A stretch of DNA of 64,000 nucleotides from Vicia villosa (GCF_029867415.1 NC_081185.1:80573553-80637552); one strand, 5' to 3'; counted from the first letter of the stretch, positions 23,340 through 35,623 are shown. Numbers and translations are program-made. Notes: generated by a model not told the origin, from the letters alone.

Positions 23340-24631
23340 AATTTTTGGAGTAATTTGTTTCCAGATCCTGCGCGTAGCCTCTATGAACGTCCACCATGCA
23401 CCCTCGTATCATAGTCATTGGATCTCCAGCGAATAGAATCTAACGCCCCCAGATGTGCAAGACTATCATGGATGCTCAGAATACACTCATATGCAATCAG
23501 GCCCCAGGTTTTCTTGTTTTATTTGTTTTTTATTGTTTTATTTTGTTTTTTTTTCTTGTTGGAGAAAAATGTTAAATTCAATTAATATGATTAATAGGAT
23601 TAATATATAATTAGGATATAATTAGTATTAGGACTTCTCCCGAGTATTTTTAATTGCTCGATTAAATTATTTTTAATTAAATATTAAAACCACAAAAAAA
23701 CCCTATAGAAAGTTATCATGTATTAGGGTTTGCCCCACCCCATTGGCCGTTGCCTAAAGTATTAGGATTAGGATTTTCTAACCGACTTAGGTTTTAGCCA
23801 AACAACTTTAGAATTTTATTCGCTTCGATTAAATCAATTGATCGCGGTGGGTAATAATCAAATAATTACTTAATCATTAATAAAAATTAAAATAACATTG
23901 ATTTTGCTAAATGGTTTTAACCAAAGCCATTGGTTACGATGATTAGCATTTTTCCTTTATCAAAATTCGTTATTATTTGTAATTGAATCTATCGATTATG
24001 AGGGGTAACGATAATTAAAACACGCGCATTTGCTATTCGCGATAATCAATCTATCGATTATAGTGGTTAGCAATCCTCCCTTTAATCCGTTAGCCATGGT
24101 GATCAAACCTATTGATCATCGCAACTAACGGTAACAAATTAAAAATCAGGGTTGTACGCCCAAATCTTAAAACATATTAAACCACGACACTACAGATTTC
24201 AATCACTGCGATGTTCATAACTACGATAAGGTAAATTCAAATACCTTCGAACTTCGCATTTCAAAACAACTTCAAACAACATCAAATCAAATTCTAAATT
24301 CTAAGGCGTACAATCCTGTGCCCGAACTACGTAGACTCTGATCCTCCCTAAGGAGGTACGTAGGCACTTGGCAACAAGGCGAGTCCCCTTCCTCCAAATC
24401 TTAATCATGTCTTTAACCCTATTAATTGTTTGTTACCTTTCTTTATGTTTTGCCATAACCCTTATCTTTGCAATGTTAACCTTTAGGAAAGGGTTGAGGG
24501 TGCCTAACACCTTCCCTCGACCTGAATATAGTATCTTACCCTGATCTCTTAACTACGTAGGGTTTCCTATTCGCCCCTCAGAATAGGTGGCGACTCTAAA
24601 ATTATTAATTTATAGGGCAGGTTGCTACAGC

Positions 24632-24648
24632 TGGCGACTTCACTGGGG
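24632..24648 (+). other. Primer-binding site of B (tRNA-Arg type)
   Basis: TGGCGACTTCACTGGGG, two bases after the LTR end at 24629; one base differs from the D site. Confidence 0.88.
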
Positions 24649-25285
24649 ACCACTTAAATGGTGAATACTATGCTCCTATAGGTTTTGGCAGGGTTTAGGT
24701 TTGGGCGCATTTTAAGGTTGGCAAACTTGCCATTTTTAGGGTTTGGGGGAGGTTCATCTTTTTTAATAAATTTTAAATTATTTATTTATTTGTTTTTGTT
24801 TTTTTTTTTTGATTAAATGTTTATTTATCTGCCTTAAAATGTTTGATTATATATTATATGCATTGCTGGTATTTTCTATGTTGTGTTAAACCCTAAGTGT
24901 GGGAGTTAACTTTGAGATCAATAGGGGAGTATGAATCGCCTACGAGTCTCATTGATAACTCCACTCGGAGTGGGTTGAGTATTCGGAAATGTCCAAAACG
25001 AGGCTTGACTTTGTTGAGGGCTGGACTGGATACTTGGCTGATCTCTCCGAGAACCTACCCCAAAAATTCGAACCTCATGGATAAAATGAGTTGTTCTAAA
25101 ATCCGAAGAGACAAAAAGTCTCGGAGGCTACCAACGACCCCATGAGACCTTCTAGAACCCCCCATAAAAAGGTTGGCTCCCTAGAGCCCCCTACGTCGAA
25201 CCTATGAACCTAGGACTTTTGGGCTTATGTACTTATTATATGTTTGCAATTTATATGCTTCGAGTATCTATGCGTTTCAATTTTG
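24649..25285 (+). other. B leader, noncoding
   Basis: About 640 bp after the PBS. An 82-codon ORF at 24897-25145 has no motif I recognise and is not supported as a gene. Confidence 0.45.
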
Positions 25286-25303
25286 CAGGTACCCCTACGT
25301 ATT

Positions 25304-25805
25304 CCCTAGCCTATAGGGATCCTATTCTTAAAATCGTGTCCTTCGTCCGAAGGACACCTTTGTTAGCATACGTCGATTGGCCTCTCGATGGCCATGAGAT
25401 CTAGTGACTGTCTCGAACGGTCACCCCATGCTTACTCCTACGCACTCCCTAGCCCGTAGGGATTTTCCTTTTACATCTTTGTATTTTTACAACCACGTGT
25501 CCTTCCCACGAAGGACATCTTCATTAACGCATGTCGATTGGACTCTCGATGGCCATGAGATCTAGTGACTGTCTAGAACGGTCATCCCGTGCTTATTCCC
25601 GTATACCCCTAACTTGTAGGGTTTGGATTTCCGTTTATACATCTTTCATCCCTAGCCTGTAGGGATTTCTCTTCACCCGCTATCGTCCTTAGATAGGATG
25701 CGTTCCACATAGAGAACCTTCCCACGAGGGACAGTTTCGTAAGTACACGTCGAACGACCTCTCGAAGGTCATGAGACTTGGTGACCGTCTTGAACGGTCA
25801 TCAGC
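25304..25805. repeat. B tandem array of composite inverted repeats, about three copies
   Basis: Units of roughly 140-200 bp repeat an ordered set of hairpins. These are CCCTA-n5-TAGGG (25304, 25447, 25607, 25650) and GTGTCCTTCG-TC-CGAAGGACAC (25336-25357, weaker at 25497-25518). GRCC-CTCGA-GGYC follows (25756-25770 as GACCT/AGGTC), then GTGACYGT-n5-ACGGTCAY (25404-25424, 25565-25585, 25781-25801). Also recurring is ATGGCCATGAGA. No coding frame runs through it. Confidence 0.8.
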
Positions 25806-28715
25806 TGCTACTTCCCACGCACTTCCTAATCTATTCCCATTAACGTGTCATAATATCTAGCTCGCAAATGTTTCATTAGAGTCTAATGTCATCCCTAAAT
25901 CCGCATAGGTTATCCTTAGGATTATATTTGTCACACGTCGGCATTGCATTACATATAAGGATTCATAATATACAAAAAATAAAGGAGTCCTTTGCATACG
26001 CGTGCATTCGCATTTTCAGGCATTCATACATTTACATACACATTTGCATTTCCATCTTCGCCCGCATCCATACTCACCGTGCTAGCCGGTTTCCTGAAAC
26101 TCATGGAGAAAAATAAAAGGATCATAAACTATGGAGAAAGGAAGATAAGCTATCACCGTGCCAGCCGCATGTCCATGCCTTGTCGTAACAGGATCATAAA
26201 TACATAAAAGGATATCATCGAGCAAGGATTAGTTCAACAAAGGAGTTCCCTCATAGATACACTTAAGAGGTATCTAGTCATAAAGGGGTTCATCTTAGAA
26301 CATATCAAAGTTACAAGGACGCTCTACGATAACCTGGGGGCAAGGGTTAGTCCAACTGGGGCAACACCCTGAACGAAGATGCTTAACTACGGTGGAGGGA
26401 AAGCGACATATGTTAACTCCCCACCAAAGGGCAAAAAGGTCATGTGTTTTCTATATCAATCTACAAACTTTGAAGGTTGCAAATGGTGTGGTACTATCCT
26501 TAGAAAAAAAGGGCAAAAGAGGTTCAGTCAAAGGAAACTCATGAAGTTCCGATACGGCGAAAACCCACCGCTTACAATCATTTCCGACAGGTTTGACGTG
26601 CCCAAGGAGAATTCGAGATTACCCTTTTACTTCTACAAGTCTAGGAACTAAGGAATAAAGCAAGGTCAACGGACTCACAAAGGAGATTGCCCTTAGAATC
26701 AATAGGTTTATTTTTCTAGTTGTAATTCCTACGATCACAAAAAGCTATTTGATGTAAAACGTTGTACCCTTCAAATAGTAATTCAATAAATTAATCATGC
26801 ATGTGTTGAAATCAATTCTTTCGCTCCGCTTTTGCATTACTACGACTTTCCATTTCAAATTATCTTTCAAATTATCACTCCCAATCATTAACAAACTTAA
26901 GGGAGAATGACGAATACAAATAACTAAGTCCAGCTAAATATATGCTTTCAAGGTAAGACCGAACCGACGATGTACAGGCATTGTTTCAAATCCCTAAACA
27001 GTGGAGGTATAAGGATGTTAATCCCTCGTCACCCCCTCGAGCCAGGAGTTGGAGTTTGCTTCTACTTTTCAAATAAACCTTGATTTTAACCAGGGGCAGG
27101 GTAGGTTTCGATTAATTCAATGGTGCATTTTGGTTGTCAAAGAGAATCACTCAATCCAAGCAAAAGTTCAAACATAAGGATTAAGCAAAGCAGAAGTTCC
27201 AAGTATATCTTCTTCCTCGCATTCATCCAAGGTTGAGGAAGCAAATGAAGATAACGTTCATAACAATCTTCTTCCTCAATACATCATTCAAGATCGAGGA
27301 AGTGTCAAAGTCGAAGCTTACAAATCAAAACCAATATGGCAGTCACAACATTCAATACCCAAGGATCAATATTTCCAAAGGGGCATTCAAAAAAAAAGAA
27401 GGAGTAAACGCCCGCTAAGTCAAAATGGAAGATTTCATGAAAGAAAACAAAAACGACTTAGGCAAAAATCAGGGCATCCCGATGGACCAAACTCAAAGGA
27501 ATTGGTTCATGCAAAAATAAGGGATAAAAAACGAAGGCGAAATAAAAAGGATAATCATGTGGCTGCTAAATCATCAAAGCTTCACATCAATGCTTGGATC
27601 TTCGCAACATTCACATCAATGCTTGGATCTTCAACACTTTTTCATTAATTCTTGATCCCTACTAAGGCTGCTGCTCAACATCAGAACTAAAGCAATTCTC
27701 TTACAAACAAATCACGTTCATTGGATTAAGCGAATTTTTAGGATCTGGAGAACATCAAGGAGAAAGGGGTGGGATAAATAAAATTTTGAGCCTTATATCC
27801 ATTGTTTCTTAAAACATGAACCAGGCCAAGTTACAACATTTAAAAGTCCTAATTGAGGCAAGGTCAACTACGAAAGCATGTTAAGCAGGATTTGTTATAC
27901 TGACTCCTAAAGTTTGTTAAAACCATTTCTAATCACTACGCTTTTTTCAAGCATTCATTTCTAATCATCTTGTCCTAATTCATAACGGGCTTCGATTTCA
28001 AAACTTACACACGCATTGCATTGGAGTTACTTTTCAAAGGGTACGACACCATCTACGAATATACACTTAGCATCGAGGAGATCTCGAAATTGGTTAAGTA
28101 AAGATGACCATTTCTAATAAAGACTCTTGCATGGGGGAACCACATCTAGAGGGTTCTCCTAAACAGGGGCAAAATTTCAAGGATCACAGGGGCATGCAAT
28201 CGAACATCCTATTAACTAGGGGCACTCTTCCTAAGGTTCAATCGACTTGAGTCACATCTCGAAGCAGCCTCAATCAGGGGCATGTCAAACATGGGAAGAA
28301 TTCAAATTCAAAGGAGAAAACACTATGGATAGTCCTCCATATCCTGGAGATCAAGGGCATACCCTTCAATTCAAACGTCGAAGCATATGACAAGGTTATT
28401 TCTCGGGGCACTTCCTTCAGGGCTTGGAGATCATAGGCGTATTTTCCACTAAACATTGGGGCATTGGATCTCAAATCCATAAGACGCACAACATAAGGAG
28501 AAGGCGTTCTCGCGCTTTACAACATCTGACAAATCTTTCTCCTAACTACAATCTTCAAAGTTCAAAAAATAGGTATTGGGGAATCGCGCTAGCATCCAAC
28601 AACCATCCAACCTCGGCGAGCTATATACGCTGGTTATAAACAACCTACCATTGGGGCATCATGCAAATACATACAAATCATGCATTACACATATTGGTCG
28701 ATACATTGCACCACA
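25806..28715. other. B interior without coding capacity
   Basis: Noncoding, with scattered GGGGCA/AGGGGC words resembling polypurine tracts (27090, 28150-28290, 28460). Paired GAAGATAACGTTCAT/CTTCTTCCTC segments lie near 27210-27300 and a duplicated CACATCAATGCTTGGATCTT at 27582-27630. No ORF exceeds 95 codons and none is recognisable. Confidence 0.5.
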
Positions 28716-29470
28716 CCTTTTTAGGTAGTCTTCTTTAAGACAAATCCTACGGTCCTTTCTAGGAACCTCTTCAGGTAGTCTTTTTAAGACATTACTTTTC
28801 TAAGAAATTTTCTAAGTAGTCTTCTCTAAGACAATCATCGTTATTTCCAAGAACCTTTTTAGGTAGTCTTCTTCAGGACATTCTTTTTCTAAGTACCTTT
28901 TTAGGTAGCCTTCTTTAAAACAATTTGTCATCCTTTTTTAGGAACCTCTTCAGGTGGTCTTCTTTAAGACATTCTACGAGCCTTTCTGGGTGGTCTTTTC
29001 TAAGACATTCACTGTCCTCTCCAAGAACCTCTTTAGGTAGTCTTTGTAAAACATTTCCAAGAGCCTTTTTAGGTAGTCTTCTTCAAAACAAATTGTCACC
29101 CTTTTCAGGAACCTTTTTAGGTAGTCTTCTTCAAGACATTCCTTTTTAGGTAGTCTTTTAAGACATTTTTTTCAGCCTTTCCAGGTGGTTTTCTTTAAGA
29201 CGAATTTCTATACTTTCTAAGAGTCTTTTTTGCTAGTCTTTTAAGACATTGTTCAACCTTTCCAAGTAGTCTTCTTTAAGACATTCCTCATCCTTGGTAA
29301 AAGCCTTTACAGGTAGTCTTCTTCAAGACAAAATTTCTATCCTTGCTAAGAACCTTTTTAGGTAGACCTTCTTAAAGACATCTTTCAGCCTTTTCAGGGA
29401 GTCTTTTCTAAAGACATTCATCATATCCTTGCTAAAAACCTTTTCAGGTAGTCTTATAGAAGACATTATT
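28716..29470. repeat. B tandem array of GTCTT-n4-AAGAC hairpins, about 18 copies
   Basis: The phrase TTTTTAGGTAGTCTTCTTTAAGACATT recurs with variation every 40-55 bp. Most copies keep GTCTT and AAGAC as inverted arms; several have one damaged arm (for example GCCTT/AAAAC). The small ORF at 28925-29149 is a by-product. Confidence 0.85.
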
Positions 29471-29576
29471 TCGTTCCACTCATTACATCAATCAACATAT
29501 GCATAAGCATTGTCCCATACATCAAAACATCCAATTCAAAACTCTGGTGTTAAAGCTATACTATCCACCTGCTTCT

Positions 29577-29739
29577 CGGTAACCCTACCGATGACAGTAA
29601 CCGTACTGTTGGTGTACTTCCAATCACCTGATTGACGCTTCCCGGTAACCTTACCGATGCCAGTAACCTTACTGAGATTTATTTTCCAATCACCTGATTG
29701 ATGTTTTTCGGTAACCTCACCGATGATAGCAACCTTGCT
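29577..29739. repeat. B array of three hairpin triplets
   Basis: Three 66-bp units. Unit 1 has CGGTAACCCTACCG (29577-29590), CAGTAACCGTACTG (29595-29608) and CAATCACCTGATTG (29621-29634). Unit 2 repeats them at 29643, 29661 and 29687. Unit 3 has CGGTAACCTCACCG (29709-29722) and AGCAACCTTGCT (29728-29739). AGTAACCTTACT in unit 2 becomes AGCAACCTTGCT in unit 3, a paired change in both arms. Confidence 0.85.
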
Positions 29740-29852
29740 GTTCATTTCACGCATCAACATACATACATACGCACTAGCATATGCATATCATCTAATGCAT
29801 TCACATATCACAAAAAACCCAATTTTTATTGGCCATCCAAATCATTTTCAAA

Positions 29853-30022
29853 GTCAGTTCCCGTCTGACTGTTACATCAAAATCCAGTTCCTGTCTGGTA
29901 GTCAGTTCCCGTCTGACTGTTACATCAAAATCCAGTTCCCGTCTGGTAGTCAGTTCCATTCTGACTGTTACATCAAAATCCAGTTCCCGTCTGGTAGTCA
30001 GTTCCCGTCTGACTGTGACAAC
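29853..30022. repeat. B array of alternating TTCCCGT-loop hairpins
   Basis: GTCAG-TTCCCGT-CTGAC alternates with CCAG-TTCCCGT-CTGG in a unit of about 55 bp, three copies plus. The core is nearly constant while stem bases differ in both arms. Overlapping short ORFs (29723-30127, 29829-30050) arise from the repetition. Confidence 0.85.
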
Positions 30023-30720
30023 AGCCCAGTCTCCGACCCTCGAGTCGTGAGTCTAAAAACAGGTGAATCTCTTTCATGCAGGTACGCTTGTCAGAATCAT
30101 GGCAGGCAATTCCTTTGGTGCAGGTGAGCTTGTTTGAATCATAACAAGTGATCCCTCTTACAAGTCCTCGCTATGTAAGACTCAGGCTTTAGCAGGACAG
30201 TTCTTTTCTCTCACACTCGAGCACAAGGTTTTTTCAAACGATACTTCAATTGGGTTTATCACGTTAGTCCCTCGGCAGTGATGTTCCCCAAAATTTCATC
30301 AACAACAAGCAAAGGTTCTATCTTTCTTTTCAAAGCTACTAACACATCTCAACTAACAATCATGCATCATTCAACTAACATACTTCATTCATACATAATG
30401 CATATGCATACATCGCTCTCATTTATTTTGAGAGGCCTACCGCATCATACATCGCATGCATCATATCATTGCATAAAATCAAGGTTGCCTTTTCAGGCCA
30501 TGCTACAATCAAAAAATGTGGTTCCTCCCAAAAAAAAAGAGAGCATGTGTTTCACATTCAAAAAGAGAGGTATTTACCTTGGATGGCATCTTTAAGCCCA
30601 TCTCCCATGGAACTCCTTCCCAACAAATGCAAATTTCAGGGCATTTCAGTGTCCAATCATCTTCTACCTTTAGATCACGATAGGCAGACGTGCCTATCTG
30701 ATTCTTCAGGTTTAAGAAGA
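30023..30720. other. B interior, 3' end
   Basis: About 700 bp before the polypurine tract. One further inverted repeat, CTTGTT-n8-AACAAG, lies at about 30129-30148. No gene supported. Confidence 0.45.
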
Positions 30721-30735
30721 TTGAACAGGGGCAGC
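30721..30735 (+). other. Polypurine tract of B
   Basis: TTGAACAGGGGCAGC directly before the 3' LTR start TGTCATACC. Confidence 0.75.
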
Positions 30736-33168
30736 TGTCATACCCCAAAATTTGCCCTCCTTTATTCATCTTCAATGGCTCTAGGTTCAAAGGCTTATTC
30801 AAGTCACTAATCAAAGATCTCCAAAACTAGGGTCCACAAATCACAAGCCCATCCTTGAATTTTTCCCTTATTTATATCATTTATTTTAGATTTTTTTAAA
30901 AATTAAATCAAGAATAAATTAAGAAAAAATAAAAAATGTAGCTTAGGGATATGACTTTTCAATGAAATATTCACCATATTTTCTACCTAATTTTTAGTAT
31001 AACAAGTTTGGTAAGAGTTGATTAAATTGGAGATAAAATTGGAAGCATTTGATTCAAAGACTCAATCATGTATGGAAATCCAATTTTATTAAGATTATAT
31101 CCAATTTGTTGACCTATTGGTGTCTCATATATATGCTAGAGATAAGGAGAGGGCGGAGGAGTTTTTTGGGTGGCCGAAAAATCCTTGTTCAAGGACCAAA
31201 ACCGGATTCAACAAACTCAAGAGGAAAACTAAAATCGGTTTCCTAGTGGTAGAGCGATTCAAGAGGCCTTGACGATTTCAACACATCCCTGGATCATTCT
31301 TGGATCGATTTCAATCATCAACAACGTTCCAGGCCCATAGAATTGCGCTCTGCGGTTTACGGTTTGGTGATTTCTTTTTTTCATTCGACCTCGGCGATTC
31401 ATGCATCGTTAACGTAATTGGATGGCATATTTGTGTTCAGGAGGGAATTTACAAGGTGTCTGGATGGTTTAATTAGAGTTTGAAACCGTTTGTGAGAATC
31501 CGCCATTGTTAGGGTTCTTGCTCTTCAAATTGGGAATCTTGGATAGAAACAAAATCGACCGGAATTAATAGCTGCATCGTGTTCAGGGAATAGTTTTCGT
31601 TCGATTTGAGTGTTTTATGAGAATTGATCTGGACGCTATGAAGAATTTGGTCATCGCAGGGGCATAGCTAGTATTTGCGTTTTTTTTCAGAAAATCATGA
31701 AGAAGAAGAACAGTAAAAAAGGGCGCTGTGTTGTTTTAAATTTCATTGCTTCGTTTTCCTCTATTATTTTCATGGGGCGTATAATTATCACCAATTAACA
31801 CTGGCTTAGTGGGAGAAAGGCGCATCCCTAAGTCTTCAAGTGAGAGATGACGCGAGTTCGATCCTCGCTCCAGCCAGTAATTTTTGGAGTAATTTGTTTC
31901 CAGATCCTGCGCGTAGTCTCTATGAACGTCCACCATGCACCCTCGTATCATAGTCATTGGATCTCCAGCGAATAGAATCTAACGCCCCCAGATGTGCAAG
32001 ACTATCATGGATGCTCAGAATACACTCATATGCAATCAGGCCCCAGGTTTTCTTGTTTTATTTGTTTTTTATTGTTTTATTTTGTTTTTTTTTCTTGTTG
32101 GAGAAAAATTTTAAATTCAATTAATATGATTAATAGGATTAATATATAATTAGGATATAATTAGTATAAGGACTTCTCCCGAGTATTTTTAATTGCTCGA
32201 TTTAATTATTATTAATTAAATATTAAAACCACAAAAAAAACCTATAGAAAGTTATCATGTATTAGGGTTTGCCCCACCCCATTGGTCGTTGCCTAAAGTA
32301 TTAGGATTAGGATTTTCTAACCGACTTAGGTTTTAGCCAAACAACTTTAGAATTTTATTCGCTTCGATTAAATCAATTGATCGCGGTGGGTAATAATCAA
32401 ATAATTACTTAATCATTAATAAAAATTAAAATAACATTGATTTTGCTAAATGGTTTTAACCAAAGCCATTGGTTACGATGATTAGCATTTTTCCTTTATC
32501 AAAATTCGTAATTATTTGTAATTGAATCTATCGATTATGAGGGGTAACGATAATTAAAACACGCGCATTTGCTATTCGCGATAATCAATCTATCGATTAT
32601 AGTGGTTAGCAATCCTCCCTTTAATCCGTTAGCCATGGTGATCAAACCTATTGATCATCGCAACTAACGGTAACAAATTAAAAATCAGGGTTGTACGCCC
32701 AAATCTTAAAACACATTAAACCACGACACTACAGATTTCAATCACTGCGATGTTCATAACTACGATAAGGTAAATTCAAATACCTTCGAACTTCGCATTT
32801 TAAAACAACTTCAAACAACATCAAATCAAATTCTAAATTCTAAGGCGTACAATCCTGTGCCCGAACTACGTAGACTCTGATCCTCCCTAAGGAGGTACGT
32901 AGGCACTTGGCAACAAGGCGAGTCCCCTTCCTCCAAATCTTAATCATGTCTTTAACCCTATTAATTGTTTGTTACCTTTCTTTATGTTTTGCCATAACCC
33001 TTATCTTTGCAATGTTAACCTTTAGGAAAGGGTTGAGGGTGCCTAACACCTTCCCTCGACCTGAATATAGTATCTTACCCTGATCTCTTAACTACGTAGG
33101 GTTTCCTATTCGCCCTTCAGAATAGGTGGCGACTCTAAAATTATTAATTTTTAGGGCAGGTTGCTACA
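30736..33168 (+). repeat. Element B 3' LTR
   Basis: 2433 bp, matching 22198-24629 at +8538. The tRNA-derived segment lies at 31800-31878, the possible TATA at 31128-31134 and the U5 PBS-like 9-mer at 33127-33135. Confidence 0.9.
31800..31878 (+). repeat. tRNA-derived (SINE-like) segment in B 3' LTR
   Basis: Same A-box, B-box and T-arm as at 23261-23339, unchanged across the core. Its presence in both LTRs means it was acquired before the last transposition of B. Confidence 0.6.
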
Positions 33169-33173
33169 CACTT
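33169..33173. repeat. Target-site duplication of B (right), CACTT
   Basis: Matches 22193-22197; A's LTR resumes here. Confidence 0.9.
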
Positions 33174-35304
33174 GTTTTGAATTACTTTTCTCTTGCCTTG
33201 ACATGCTTGTATGTGGTTTCAAAAACTTTTGCAAATTGATTTTGTAATGATCCTTGTGCGGATGTATACAAAGTGTTTTATCTTTCGAAAGATGTTTTGA
33301 AAAAAAGAACGTTAACTTCGTAATGATCCTTGTTTGGATATATACCAAGTATTGTCTTTTTTTGAAAGTTTTATTTTGAAAAACAACGGTATATGAGACA
33401 TTTGTTTGTTTTGATTTGAGCAAGCAAATTAGGAGGTCTACCCTAAGTTACAAGGTCTTTTCCTATTTCCTTTAGAAAGTTCTCCTTTCACCGGATGTAA
33501 ACGAAAGTTCGATTTTGCATTTGAAACAGTAGAATTTGATTTTTGATTTTGAAAAGAGTAAAAGAGGGATTACCCTAAGAGGTGCAAGTGTGATTGTGTT
33601 TTGATTCAGATATTTTATCTTTGTAGTTAGTGACCTAACGCTTCAATTTTTATCTTTGACATACACGCAGTTTTATATGTACAGAAATTAAAATGCGGAA
33701 ATGTAAAATGTCGAAAATAAATCTACGCTATTACATCGATTGTGTGGGAAATGTAAACTACGCTACTTACATGAATTTGACAACCTATACACTTGATCTA
33801 GGAATTTAAATTGCAATAAGATAAAAGAAATATTTTTTTGGATTTTTTGATCATTGATTTTAATTAGAATTAATGCATGATTAATTTAAATAAAATGAGA
33901 AAGAGGTGGAAATAAAATTTAAACCTAAAAATTAAGTTTAAAATATGTTCAAAATACTTGTCAATTAATTTTATAATAAAACTAATTTTTTTTGGAATTT
34001 TTGAAATTGATTTGAAAACTATTAAGTTAAATAATATATAATTATACAAATAATTATACAAATAATTAAAACTTAAAGAGAAAATTATACTAAATATATT
34101 CAAAATTAGTCTATAATATATAAACTAAATTTAATATAAAGAACAATTTTTTTTCTGATTTTTTTATTGGTTGAAATAATTAAAAAGCAAACATATAAAT
34201 ATATACTAATTAATTAAGCAAAATATTTTAATTATTAAGAAAAATAAAATATTTTTATGGAAAAAATTAATTAAGCATTTTATCAAATTAATGGTAAAAA
34301 GAAAATATTTTTTATGTTTTTTAATTGGTTGTTTTAAATTAAATGCAAAAAATTAAAATTATTAGTTAAATATGCAGGGAGGTGTATTAAGCAGTTTGGA
34401 TATTGAACTGAAATCAGTTGTTTTTGTGGAAACTGGGCTCAAGAGGGGTGTGTGAAAAGCAAATGCGTGCAGGCCCAACCCATGTTTTTTCTGAACTTAA
34501 GTGAAGTGGGACCCAGCTTTATTCAAACGAACCAATCATAGCTCTTCCCTCCGCCACGCAAGCTCTGGACTTGTTGACTGGCCAATGAAACGATTGGAAA
34601 GAGCCACGTGAATCAGTCAACCACGCCTGGATCTGTTGACCTCCGGAACAGTGATTCCGGTCATCTTCTCCGGCTAGGGCATCTTCCAACTGCAAAAAAT
34701 ACGTTAGATAAATACCAGAGGAAGACCCTACCCCCCTAAATCGAGGTCTGGGAATCCATTGGTGAGGTTAGTTTGGACTGAAATTGCCTGGTTCAAGAGA
34801 TTCGAAGAAGAACATGAACACACGGTTGACAATGGCAACCTATGTTCTGGACGTTAGAACTCTCATGCTAGGGTTCAAACCTGATCTAATGATCATTATA
34901 AACTCAACCATATCCATTAGACATGATAACAACGCATAAATGGAGAGTTTGAAATCAATAAAAGTTTACCAAATCGGAGAGTGAGAGAGCTCGAGTTTCA
35001 GGCCCTTATGAACTTGGATATTGATCTAAACTTACTCAAACAAGTCCCAGGAGATGATTTATGGACTTAGTTTGCTTTGAAACTAGCTACAAATTCAAAT
35101 ACGAAATTTAAAGTTTCTTTGATTTTTCTTTGAAAAATGAAGTGAGTTTATGCTATTTCCTTGCTATATTTCGTGTGTGTTACATTGATGAAGCATACTA
35201 CTTCATTTATAAGCTAAGATGTGCTTAAAATCTAAGCCAAGAAGCATTGATTGCTTTTGTTGAATTTTTGATTTTTAAATATTAAAAATCTTTGAAATTT
35301 TGAC

Positions 35305-35309
35305 CAAAG
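35305..35309. repeat. Target-site duplication of C (left), CAAAG
   Basis: Identical to 49303-49307. Confidence 0.9.
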
Positions 35310-35623
35310 TGATAACACGATTTTATATCGTATATTTAGCTTAAAATCCATGGATATTTATAGCATTTTCCGTTTATTATGTTAATTTATTATGATATTA
35401 CGCGAGTTTTTGCTTTGTTTCAGGTTTTACACTCTTATTATGCCGAATTGTGAAAAAGAGAAGAAATGGAGCCAAAACAACCCTTATCTATGCCTAAAAG
35501 ACGTAAATTGGGTGCTGAAGTAAAAAGGGAGTGCAATTAAAGGCCAAGTGTGCTGAAAGAGACCCAAAGGCCCAATGAAGCAATCCAGCCCACGAAGGAA
35601 AGCAGCCCAAGCCACACAAGTAA

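Larger units (their letters stand above)
22198..24629 (+). repeat. Element B 5' LTR
   Basis: 2432 bp. It contains a weak TATA at 22590-22596 and a tRNA-derived segment at 23261-23339. An AT-rich block with recurring ATCGATTA/GATTATNG words lies at about 23870-24120, and a PBS-like TGGCGACTC at 24588-24596. Confidence 0.9.
22198..33168 (+). mobile_element. Element B: complete non-autonomous Ogre/Tat-related LTR element, 11.0 kb
   Basis: Its LTRs (22198-24629, 30736-33168) both start TGTCATACCCCAAAATTT and end GCTACA. A tRNA-Arg PBS follows the left one, AACAGGGGCAGC precedes the right one, and CACTT flanks both. The 6.1-kb interior has no gag or pol frame; much of it is tandem arrays of short inverted repeats. 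The LTR pair differs at some 25-30 places by eye plus one-base indels, so B is older than D and C. Its termini match D's, pointing to a shared mobilising partner. Confidence 0.92.
33169..35309 (-). repeat. Element A 5' LTR, piece 2
   Basis: Reverse-complement match to about 1255-3480 of F. Very AT-rich at 33830-34370. It contains no gene. It is cut at 35310 by C and resumes at 49303 after the CAAAG duplication. Confidence 0.85.

Noticed and set aside
29723..30127. 134-codon ORF in B
   Set aside because: The frame stays open because the hairpin array repeats; composition follows the repeat unit.
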